This document shows positions 15,248-25,627 of a DNA stretch of 64,000 bases, one piece after another; within the stretch, counting starts at the first letter, position 1; each line of letters begins with the position of its first letter. Origin of the DNA: Marsupella aquatica (taxonomy: Eukaryota; Marchantiophyta); NCBI GenBank assembly GCA_973895155.1, contig OZ316893.1, forward strand, positions 2,666,001 to 2,730,000, written 5' to 3'. The notes under the pieces are model-generated. The model searched no databases, was not told the origin of the DNA, and saw nothing but the letters and a program-made list of their open reading frames with translations. The translations under genes and the position numbers were made by a program.

Positions 15248-15283
15248 CTGCCGCCAGGGGAGTTTGCGGCGGCAGTATAAAAG
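15248..15283 (+). promoter_or_regulatory. Inverted GCC-box pair abutting a TATA box
   Basis: CTGCCGCC at 15248-15255 and GGCGGCAG at 15268-15275 are exact reverse complements separated by 12 bp. They are followed immediately by TATAAAAG at 15276-15283. GCCGCC is the core of the GCC box bound by ERF-type AP2 transcription factors. The arrangement would place a plus-strand transcription start near 15,310, about 590 bp before the VQ protein start codon at 15898. That would imply a long or intron-containing leader. Assignment to that gene is inference. Confidence 0.5.
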
Positions 15284-15897
15284 ATTCCGCGCCATCAGTC
15301 CGCTACAAGTTACTTGAAGCATCTAGCTTTAGTCAAGTAGCGCGCTAGTCAACAGCTGCATTTCATATAATTATAGACCTGTACATATTGAATAAGCTTG
15401 AGATCTGTTAGTTGACATATTCGTTGTTTGCCTTGTAGAAGTAATTGATCACTTGGAAGAATTTCTCCAGGTATCATTAGCGATCATTTCCATTGAAAGC
15501 GGAAACCCCTTCTTCAAAAAGAAAGCTGCATAGTTAGTCGACCTTCCTGTTATGAACTGAGTCTGTCAACTGAAAACAGAAATGCATGTGTGCAGATGAG
15601 GTCTCGGGTAAACCGACTGATCGAGCGGCACTGCAGATTTTCGGGAGCACTTCCGAAATTAAGCTCCAACGGGATCGAGGGAAAAAATTAGGACTGAGCG
15701 CAGAGATTGAGCAGCTGTGATCAGTGCACGCCAGCGTTCCAGTCGTTGAGCTGTGCTTCAAGACTTCCACAACGAGGCAAAAATTGTGAGGTTGCTTGCA
15801 GAGCTCGGATCTCTAACACAGTTGCACTGATCGAAACGGTTCTGTCCATTCCAGTGCAGTCATTGAGCAGACCTTGTCTTGAAATAGTTCATCCGGG

Positions 15898-16464
15898 ATG
15901 ACCTACAGGTGCGACCAGGGAGATGGTGCAGCAGAACACAGGGAACAGCAAACGTCCACATATCTGAGTGAAGCGAACAGCAGCAGAAAGATTCTGGAGA
16001 AGCATCCCTCCAGTCCCCGCTCCAGTCATATCGTCATCTATTCAGATTCTCCCCCAATTATCCATGTCGAAGCTCAAAATTTTAAGGAGGTGGTGCAGCG
16101 CCTGACAGGAAAAGAGGGAAAGCAGGATGTGGACTTGGTGGACGAGCTCTTAGCTGCCCACCGTAGTCAATCTGAGACTCAATCGTCCAGTTCACCCAAC
16201 ACGTCGCAGGAAGCATTTGAGAAGTGCACAACTCCCAGACAATCTTCGTTCACAAATCAGGCGTTAGTGGAGTACATTGACAGTTTGTACAGGGATTACC
16301 CTTCACCTCGACCCTCATCAAACGTGGGCCTCTTCCCAACAGCTGGGCTCGTGAAGGGCGTAGACTTCGAACTTGGATTGCAGTGGGGATCTGTTCCTGA
16401 TTCTCTCGGCTCAGCTTCCTCCAATCCCTCCGAGTCATCAAGCCGACCGGGTGATGGCAAGTGA
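15898..16464 (+). CDS. VQ-motif protein (paralogue of the gene at 36.0 kb)
   Basis: Single-exon, 188-residue protein. The VQ motif FKEVVQRLTG lies at residues 62-71, preceded by VIYSDSPPIIHVE. VQ proteins are small nuclear (some plastid) cofactors that bind WRKY transcription factors and are often MAP-kinase substrates in stress responses. The rest is Ser/Pro-rich and probably disordered, with several SP sites. A C-terminal motif, LFPTAGLVKGV at 145-155, is shared with the second VQ protein of this window. Each has a YIDSL/YLDRL helix about 20 residues upstream of it. Most plant VQ genes lack introns, which fits. The ATG at 15898 is the first in a frame giving a normal N-terminus. The family call is secure; the partner WRKY is unknown. 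Confidence 0.88.
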   Translation: MTYRCDQGDGAAEHREQQTSTYLSEANSSRKILEKHPSSPRSSHIVIYSDSPPIIHVEAQNFKEVVQRLTGKEGKQDVDLVDELLAAHRSQSETQSSSSPNTSQEAFEKCTTPRQSSFTNQALVEYIDSLYRDYPSPRPSSNVGLFPTAGLVKGVDFELGLQWGSVPDSLGSASSNPSESSSRPGDGK

Positions 16465-19400
16465 GGTAAACAATCCGAAAGTATTTTGGTGTCTAAGACA
16501 AGCATGACGCTTAGTGCTATACCCTCCATTTCAGTGATGTCAACTTGGACTTTTGCTTCTTCATTGTCGAAAAGAAACTGTCGAATTCCTCTGCAGCCTA
16601 GTGTTTGGATTTGGCCGAACCAAGTTCACATTATTTACTTCGTGCATGAGACTTGAAGTCGTGTTCAGTGTCCGTGTTCTAGGCGGGGTTCTAGGTGGTT
16701 GTGCAGTAGTATGAACTTTTGAGTCGATGTGCTTTGAACTTCTCCACCTGAAAAGGAGGTGAGGCTCGTCCCAAACTCTTAACACCTGATGCGGCTAAGT
16801 AAGAATCCGGTACCGAAGTTTATTTACTTCCATTTTCCAAATCACAGAACTCTTCAGAACAATCCATCTCTTCCTAAGTCTTGTACAGAATTTTTCGAAG
16901 ACCATGACCAGAAACCATTTATAAGAAAAATGACTGTGCCTCTGTTACCTGTGCAAGTAGCCTTGTCACCGATTTCTGAACTCAAAGGTGGATTCATGGC
17001 AAGAAAGATAGGGCGAGGTCGACGACTTTCAGCGCTGCTACCTGGAACGTCAGTTTTCCTTCTCCTACAGCTAGAATGTGGCCAGTACTACGAATAACAA
17101 AGACCCAGCCAGGACACTACGAAACGCAATTTACTACCCTTCCGTTCAGCAGACACAATCCATATGTCTTCCTATCGCCCGCTGATGTCGAGGAGAATTC
17201 TGCTCACCACGGCGATCCTCTCTATTAGAAAAGAAATCCTGACCTATGTAAAATTACAGAAAAATGAGAAAAGTAAATCATGAAATCCAGTACATTATTT
17301 GAGCATTCATTTGCTACCCCGATCTCGAACGGGTGCCGACGTGATTGCATAATCGCGATTTGGAACAATTTGCTGACGTGGTGAGCAGTGGATGCATGAC
17401 GGCCGGGTTTAGAACGTGCACGGATTTTCTGGACACAGCATCATTCATTACTCCCTTGGAATGGGTGGCAGGTCATGAATTTAATCTTCGAGTGAGTCTC
17501 AGGTCATGAAGCTTTGCTAGTTGCATGTGAGGTTCCCCACCCACGTCAAAACGAATTATGATGGGGAAAAATTCTCAGTTGTTGGCCATCGAGTTAGTCA
17601 TAGCTCCCCAATTGAAGTCGATGTGTAACTTGAGCATTGATGGCATGGAAGAAACGAAGAAGTGTTCTAGCATGAAGGTCGGGAGATATATAATACTGGA
17701 AAGGGAGAAGGGCAAGCTGGCTAGGACTGGCCTGGAAACAAAGGACCAGCAAAAGAATAAAGCTGAGGTATTCAAACAGCCTGATTGACCTTTTTGTGGG
17801 CGTCTAGCATGCAAAGGTAAAGTTTCAAAGGAGAACTTTAGCATGTCTTCAAAAATACACAGCAATGGAAGATAAATCAGTTTGATGAACTTGTTCTGGG
17901 CAGTAATATGATACGGAACTTGTGGACAAGTTTTATAACGACTTCCCTCATCGTAAATCCGCTGATTCTGATTGGTTCCCAGGCGTGGCAAGCTCTATGC
18001 CCAGTGATGTTTGTTGTGAATGCTCCAAAGGACGGTCTAGATTAAGCTTGTCTTCCATCATAGCAGGAATTTGAAGTTTCCAAACTAGTACACCAGCCAC
18101 GGTACACATTTGTAGCACGTTTCTTACAATTTTCCAGATGCTGTCCGTGCTTCAGCTGCATTTCTCGGTCATCGCTCTTGGAATTTCGTACAAGTCTCTT
18201 TCTCACTGCAGTTAGTAAGTTGTCGGAAAATCGATGGTGGGAATCAGAGGAATGTCCGTCCATTGCAGTTTCGTGACCGTTGCCATGACTTCCCTCGGCC
18301 CCCCGCGGCACTAGCACCAAGGTTGTCCACGCCTCGTAGACTCCAGAGCCATCACATATCGAGGCCACATCACATTCACGGTCAATAAACGTGAACTTGC
18401 CGAAGACTCGTTGCGTCAGAGCTCTCGGGTCACGTCACTGTGACTTGTCCTGCATGTACTGTCCATTAGTCGCTTTTGGTCACAGAGTCTTTGGCACTTG
18501 GCTGTCTAGTCATTTCGTCGGTCATGGCCAGTCTCACGAGTTGCACTATGCATTCTGAGGTCGTTTTCTTCAATCTTTTCTAGCAATTAAAATACTCATC
18601 GAAGGGACTTTCTTATGTGGATTCTCCCAATACTCGGGCAGGTATCTAGTCATTTCATGGCATGGCCCGTCTCATAGTAAGTAGCAGTTTGCATTCTGAG
18701 GTCGTTTTCTTCTTCTCTAGCAATTTAATACTCATCGAACGGACTTTCGTATTTGGATGTTCCCGATACAGGGAATGTCTGTATGAGTGTATTAGCCGGG
18801 GGAGTTCTTGGATGAACGAAATTAGATTACTTCGTTATGCCGGGGAAAAGCTGTTAAATTGTTCTTTGGTAATTCCAACCTTTGCATGTCTCTTTTGTTG
18901 CGCGTTCTCTTTGTGATTGCGAAACCACAAAATACCTATGGAATTGCGTTACAGATGAGGTGTAGCATCTATTGGAATTAAATGAACGTTCGTTGGACCT
19001 ATACGGTGACCTATATATCTTTCCAATCCGGGTGGTAAAATCAGGAGGACCGATAGTGATACCGAAAACACAACTTGTAAACTCAGAAGTCTTGTGAAAG
19101 AAGGAGAGTCCACCAATTTCACATCCCAGGATTAGTCAAACCACAGACGATTGGAAATGCAGGACGAACGCCGTACCTTTCCGATTGATCCTTAGTTTAT
19201 TTCCAGTGCACGCAGTACTGGTGGAGGAGAGGAACACCGACTGCATTGTAGAACCCGTTTCGCAAATCACGGATGTGCACGATCTGTTTGCATCCTTCTT
19301 GACCAAATGACTGCAGTACCGGACCTCTGGCAAGCCGGACTTCGATTGTCATTGTAGTCAAAGATCCTTGCTTCTTTAAGATTAACTTTTCCGGAGAGGT

Positions 19401-21539
19401 GACAGCAGTGGATCAAGCGAGCACTGCCCGGACCGTCCTCCACTGCGTGGCCAAGTCTTTCACTGTTGAACAGCGGTCACATCAGAGAAATGAAGGTGAT
19501 CTGAACAAGAGTGCGGACAGCGATTGAACAAAAGGGTTCAACTGAAGGCTCAAAAAGTAACTCATAGGCAGGGAGGCCAGGGTCTGACGGCAGCTGATCG
19601 AGGCTCGAGAGACGTTACAGGCCGCAATTTGCGGATATGTTTTTGAGTTGTAGGGGTTCAGCTAAACAAGATCGACACTCGAGAGCATTCATGAAATTAA
19701 ATCTGCTATCACGCCACAAGATCGATGAAGAAGAGGTACTCCGATGATAGTCGCCTTCTATGGATGGATGTCGTTTTGGTTCCACGTCAATAAGAGATAT
19801 TTCGACCTTAGAGCTTTCGGCTTCTTTCCGGGCTTCTTTCTGATAGTCAGACTTCGGTCTTATAAACGTCATTGAAGAACCAAAACCAAGGCAGTCTCCT
19901 GTGCGTATGTCGGGTTGTAGCTGAGGCAGAACAGTAGGATTGCAATGGGAACGCTAAGAAGGAGGCCAGAAAATGATGCCATTCTTTTGCTCAATTGCAC
20001 CCCCGACAAGGCAACTACTACTCTATCATTCATTATATGTAAGCCTACTTAAAAGCAATTCGGTGGAGCTATGTACATTTCACTCATATATCTTGATGTC
20101 AGAGGAGGAAACAGACATATTGATTACAGAAGTTAACTACGAAGCAAAGAATCATGAATTTGCGTTCCCAGGGACAAAATTATGCAGGAACCTATTACAC
20201 GGGAAGAGAGATTGTACAAAATTTAAAACAGCGCATTTACTCAGAGGTTCCTCGAGCACAGACAATAATTGATTCTTTCCTCAGCTGACTCTGCCGATGA
20301 CAGCACTGTATGAAACGAAATGAAGGGCAGCTTGAGACTCTTCTGAGTTTTCTTAGTTCTATGTATGGGCAAAGCCATTCATTTCACTACCTTGACGGTC
20401 AATGCCCACTCTTCGATCCCCAGAATCAGCCAGTACAAAGTGAGCTCAATACCGTGAATCAAGTACAGAATTGACGGAGTATAGTAGTAAGAGTCTGACA
20501 TGCACACTCAGCTACACCACTGACTTTAAGAATGGCTTAGTCATTCGCATGTCGATCAAATACACACAATTCCGCTGTCACTACACTGTCTGTCGTTCAT
20601 GATTTAATTGCGGGACTCGAAAGCTTTTAGCACAAGGAATTCGACCTGGACCACTCGTGTATAAACACCTTAATTCCCGATTGAAACCGCCCAATTCATC
20701 TAATACCATGACATGACCACATGTCCTACTCGAGCTTGAAGAATGATAGCACAGAGGTAAAAAAATGGGGGAAGAGCACCTACCCGTCTTGCTTCCGAGA
20801 AGTATAACGGAACTTTCTGTGTTTCTATCCATAAGATTTGATAATATAGATGACAATAATGAAGCTTCTCAAAACGATGCCGACGGAGGCCAAGGGGTGA
20901 CGTCCCTGGCCAAAGTGACGTAGGCCAAAGGGTGACGTAAGTCCAATAAGACCCCTTTTTATCACCGCATAATTGATGCACTCGCCTGTCCCAAGTAGAT
21001 CAAGTGGAAAGTTGCCTGGAAACATCTTGCATAGCTGCGAGGAAAACGTTTTCCCTAGCATTTCGATTGTCCTTAGCCATTCGATGAATGCCACCTACGC
21101 CTTTAGAGCTTTTTCACTTCATAAGATAGCTTCCATATTTGTAGGAATCATGAGTTGACGGGATCTCCACCGAAACCTTTTGAACAAACTCTTGTCCAGG
21201 AACGAAGGAACAAACCTAGGCAGTTAGATTGCTTATCCTCTTCTCCCTGACTGTAGAGTAGAAATTTCTAATAACATGAAAAAAGTATGGGCATTCAGGC
21301 TTGTTTGACATAATCTTGGTGAAAATGCCCCCTCTCTTGCCCAACTCTAAGCGAGTGGGGTTGGCCCCACCAATTGGACTAGGGACTGGACTCTCATTTC
21401 ACATGTCCCCGGGGTCTTCACCTTTTTTTTTTCAATCCATCACGTGTAAATAAGTATAGGGGTTTTTTTATTGGGTTTAGTAAAATATTTTTGAATTTTT
21501 GTTGAAGAACATTAAGGTTATTTTAATACAATTTTGAGA
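16465..21539. other. Five-kilobase intergenic stretch without a recognisable gene
   Basis: No open frame over 140 codons and no conserved protein motif on either strand. It contains a diverged tandem duplication of about 140 bp near 18,505-18,770 (units share TCTAGTCATTTC, GCATTCTGAGGTCGTTTTCT and AATACTCATCGAA). It also contains a short TGACGT-bearing array near 20,888-20,945. The remainder looks like unique non-coding or decayed sequence. Confidence 0.4.
20888..20945. repeat. Short array with three TGACGT sites
   Basis: Three units of GGCCAAAG-GTGACGT carry TGACGT at 20898, 20916 and 20933, spaced 17-18 bp. TGACGT is the core of as-1/TGA-type bZIP binding sites. No gene start was identified nearby, so a regulatory role is only possible. 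Confidence 0.4.
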
Positions 21540-21660
21540 ATAAGAATAATAAGGTTTTTTAAATCAAAATTGGGAATAAAAATTTATTGATTTAAGTTTT
21601 AGGGTGTTTATTCTCCCAAAAATTTGTTCGTGATATGAGACACCCCTTAGATTGAGACCC
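21540..21660 (+). repeat. Dispersed repeat, inverted partner at 63.5 kb
   Basis: The segment with TTAAGTTTTAGGGTGTTTAT and GACACCCCTTAGATTGAG matches the reverse complement of 63,540-63,690 at roughly 80 percent over about 75 bp, with further partial matches outward. It is part of an unclassified transposable element. The AT-rich DNA just upstream (21,420-21,540) is probably the same insertion. Confidence 0.6.
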
Positions 21661-24063
21661 CGAGCACATGCCACACTGATTAAGGAGGACTTTACAAGAC
21701 GTGCAGGCACTTATATATACCACACTACCAAAAAGACAGGAGCGCCAAACTGGGAGATATGGTCCCAAAGGCAAAAAAACCCAATTAGGGGGGATGGAAG
21801 CAAAAGACCCCAAGAAGACCAAAGAGGCCCAAGAAGTCAAGGAGTAACCTAGCAAATTAAACCAAAGCAAACTGGAGGGCCATTGCACACACTAAATATA
21901 GTGTCCTAGGGCTAGAAGCATTTTTTGTATCCTTTTATTGCCCCCAAGGTCTTGTAAAACCAAGTGCAGCCAATGGTGTCAGATTAATTTACTAAAAGAC
22001 AGATTGAGGACCCATTCCACATGAATGTCAGGTAATCTTTGGCTAAAGTCTTTCTAAATGTGAGAAGGGAAGATCTTATGAAGGACTTGTGGGTCCCTTT
22101 TAATATAAATGACTTAAAATAGAAATGGACCAAGAGGCCAGAACACTAGACCACCAAGAGAGGTGGTCTAAAATCTAGGACAAAAGAGTGCTCCACATAA
22201 GCCAAAATTGGGCTGCACTACATTCCATGTAAGATTAGTAACAGGTTTGGTTGAAAGTGCCCCCAAGGTTTTGTAAAGTGAACAGCAGAAGTTTCTCCCA
22301 AATGGATGGCTCTGATCAGATCTTGGAGACAAAAGAAAAAGTGGAAACTGCCCCCTACTTCTTGTAAAGCTTTCTTCTCACTTGTGTTTCAATGAACTTC
22401 TGTTTTGGCAATAATTTCAAAACAACAACACAATGACAACTATACAGATGTAGCGGGTATGTAGTTACATGTAATGTCCTTCCCAGACTAATCATCATAA
22501 CTGCGATGGGACTGTAGCTGCCAGTAGTATCAGGGTCATGTACTCTGCACAAATAGCCTTTGTAGACTGACCGCCATCATGCTTGTGGAAGTGCCAGTAA
22601 ATTTGCTACACTGTACACCAGTGACAATATAATTATTTAGTGCAACACCAAAATTAAAGTGGCTCGCACTAATGTGTGTGAACGTTTTTTTAAGATGTGA
22701 ATCACACCAATTAAGTATGATATATCACATTATTTACTTTGCATTGAGAGTCCGCTTGAGTCCCTGTTTTATACGTCAATTCTCAGTGTGCAATATTCAA
22801 GGCAAACACATCATTCAGTTCTAGTGTGACCAAAAGTGTAACTCACTTCTTGTGAACTGTAAATAGTGTGACACCTGAAATAATGTGACTAACACTATTT
22901 TGTGTGACACATACAATTTAAATGGGGCCATGCGAGGGGCCTGCAATTAGTATGACTAACACTAATTGTGGTGGACAGTGTAGCATTTTGGATTGTGTTT
23001 GGTGCATAATGATTTTTTGTTTTGGCATCCATTATACATTGTGAGCCAATGTGAGGCTTCACTGGTTATTTTTGATATGTGTAGGTGACCAGATTTAATT
23101 TGGGCCTAGTACATACCAATGATATAATATAGGGGCAAGCTAGAAATTATGGTCAGTTGGTGGTACATTAGTAAAACACTGGATGATAGTATGGCTCTGG
23201 CAAGGGAATTAAACCCAATTTGTTCATTTTGTGGAAGCATAGATGTTTGCAACCTGATAGGTTGCAGTGAATCCCCTCTTTTGGGCCCTCTTTTCCCTCA
23301 TATAGTATAGATTACACTGAAGGGTACGTGATATAGCAACTTTTGAAAGAGTAGAATGTGGACCTTTAGAAATTCTTAAATCTCTCAATTCTTGATGATA
23401 AGTAGAGATATTAGACTGGTTGGAAAGATAGTTCCAACATGCTTCTAATGTGCTCAAGATAGCCCACTCCTTGGATAGAAAGGGAGATATTGAAGGTCAA
23501 ACTTTTCCGATGAAAACTTATTGGAAATGAGAACTATATATGTCAATGAGTGTAGGTGCAAAAACTGTCAGAGTCCATTGGGATTGCAGGGTTCACTGCA
23601 TGGGAGCATATATCACTTTTGAAGCTGAGCGGCAAAAAGTATTGTGAGTATTATGCAGTAGAGCTCAAAAAACCACATCACTCTGCGAGGGCCCAAATTA
23701 TAGTAATTGTTGAGCTGTCTTGGCTGGTTGAAAATTTTTCTCAAGCTTATCTTTGAAGTTTAATCAAACCATACAAACTGGTTAGAGAAACAGCCAAAAA
23801 TATCTTATTTGGAGTTACCTATTGCAAACTTGGGGAAAGAAAGCCCCCTTACACACAAAGGTTGGTTCTGGAGACTCTAAGGGACTCCTGCACAACCAAT
23901 CCCATGCTCCTCATAACCATAGTGTAATGTGATGATCTGACAGGATTAAAAAGGGTTATTTCAATAGGATATGGTGCTTGACACAATCACTTTCAATTCA
24001 TTAACCAGTTATAGTATTTTCCAATTGGCTCGGTCATCACGCATTCCCATCACAACTGACATG
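21661..24063. other. Repeat-derived intergenic DNA left of the hAT element
   Basis: Contains several copies of a short theme, GCCCCCAAGGTCTTGTAAA (near 21,940, 22,260 and 22,350), suggesting a decayed element with internal repeats. Around 22,620-23,060 there is a cluster of AGTGTGACTAACACTA-like palindromic segments. No gene recognised. Confidence 0.4.
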
Positions 24064-24071
24064 CATGTGTG
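24064..24071. repeat. Left 8-bp target-site duplication
   Basis: CATGTGTG directly precedes the element terminus CCCGGTTTG. The identical octamer follows the other terminus at 33684-33691. Eight base pairs is the diagnostic duplication length of the hAT superfamily. Confidence 0.85.
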
Positions 24072-24169
24072 CCCGGTTTGATGTGACGGGCAACTTGTCG
24101 AGTTGCCCGGCACGTAAACTCGGCATTTGCCGGCCTGAAATGCTCTCATTTGACGCATATTCGTTTTTA

Positions 24170-24962
24170 TTCCCCGACTCGACTCGAACTTCTCCCGGCC
24201 CGGCCCGAACTCCTCCCGGCCTCTTCCCGGACCCAGCCCGGCCCCCCCCCCCCCCCTCTACCTCTCGTCACCCGGCCCCGGCTTTACGCCCCGGCTTTAA
24301 ATCCCGGCCCGGCCCGGGTGGAGGGGGCCCGGGTGGGGGGGGAGGAGGCCCGGGTGGGGGGAGGGAGGAGGCCCGGCCCGGGTGGAGGGGGGCCCGGGTG
24401 GGGGGGTGAGGAGGCCCGGGTGGGGGAAGGGAGGAGGCCCGGCCCGGGTGGGGGGGGTGAGGAGGCCCGGGTGGGGGGGTGAGGAGGCCCGGGTGGGGGA
24501 AGGGAGGAGGCCCGGCCCGGGTGGAGGGGTGAGGGGGCCCGGGTGGGGGGGGGAGGAGACCGGGTCGGGAGGAGGACGAGGCCCGGGTGGGGGGAGGGAG
24601 GAGGGCCGGCCCAGGGGGAAGGAGGCCCGGGTGGGGAGGAGGAGGAGGAGGCCCGGGTGGAGGAGGAGGAGGCCCGGGTGGGGGGAGGGAGGAGGCCTGG
24701 CCCGGGTGGAGGGGGGCCCGGGGAGGGGGGGGGAGGAGGCCGGGTGGGGAGGAGGACGAGGCCCGGGTGGGGGAAGGGAGGAGGGCCGGCCCGGGTGGAG
24801 GGAGGCCCGGGGGGGAGCAGGCCCGGGTGGGGGGGGGGAAGGAGGCCCGGCCAGGGTGGAGGGAGGCCCGGGTGGGGGGGAGGAGGGAGGCCCGGCCCGG
24901 GTGAAAGGAGGGGTGAGAGGAGGGAGGAGGGAGGCCCGGCCTGGGTTAAGGGAAGATAAGCC
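24170..24962. repeat. Left GC-rich subterminal block
   Basis: A C-rich part (to about 24,310, including a run of about 15 C) switches to a G-rich array of GGCCCGGGTGGGGGGAGGGA-type units to 24,962. G-runs of three to nine on the plus strand are dense, so G-quadruplex formation is plausible. Long Gly/Arg/Pro frames here are by-products of composition. Array length is prone to assembly error. Confidence 0.9.
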
Positions 24963-24969
24963 CGGGTTT

Positions 24970-25555
24970 TAGAGTTATGGATAAACTCAATTGAGATAAG
25001 CCATATCTGCTAATTTGGGGTTGTGACGATTTCTCGCCTATCTAGTATTTCAACCCCGCTAAATATAGAATGTTTTTCCATTCTAAATTGTATAAAACTT
25101 TGAGTTTTTCTCATTAGACACACTTCACTAAAAGTAGAGCACTCTATGTAAAGAGATAGAAAAGACTTTTGTGCGCGCGTGCTTGGAGGTTTTACTCGGC
25201 ATGTGGTAATACGCATAATAACTTTTTTCTTATCCCTTAACATTTAGTGGTACTTGTGGGTATTGTGAAACAAATGTTGACAATGTTGACATTCATGTAC
25301 GCATGTTTGGAGCTAAAGCTTGACATGTGATATTTTACATGATTATCACTAATTGTCTCATATGTTTTCACAATGTCGGCAAATGCTCATTAAATTATAG
25401 ATATCACATACGTCGGATAGGAATGTTAACAACCAGAAAACAAAAGAGAACCGCTGTGCGCATGTTTGGAGTTTGACTCGACATGTGATATTTCACAGTA
25501 GTTTTTTTTTCTCGTTTTATTGTTGTTACTTCAAAAGACTAACAAATAATCATTC
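24970..25555 (+). repeat. Left long imperfect inverted repeat of the hAT element
   Basis: Three copies of a motif of about 40 bp begin near 25173, 25298 and 25457. Each runs from GCATGTTTGGAG to GACATGTGATATTT. The intervening DNA also aligns to the reverse complement of the right end, for example ATAGGAATGTTAACAAC against ATAGGAATGTAACAAC. Such repeated subterminal motifs are typical transposase-binding sites of hAT elements. The transposase start codon lies about 75 bp inside. Confidence 0.82.
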
Positions 25556-25627
25556 AATTTTTATTAAGTGACTATGTTTAGCGACGTATAAGAAGACACT
25601 TTGTGTGTAAAGTTCTTGTTTTCGATC

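Noticed and set aside
24065-24972. Several long Gly/Arg/Pro-rich open frames in the GC-rich block
   Set aside because: They follow base composition and repeat units, occur in all three frames at once, and have no family resemblance.
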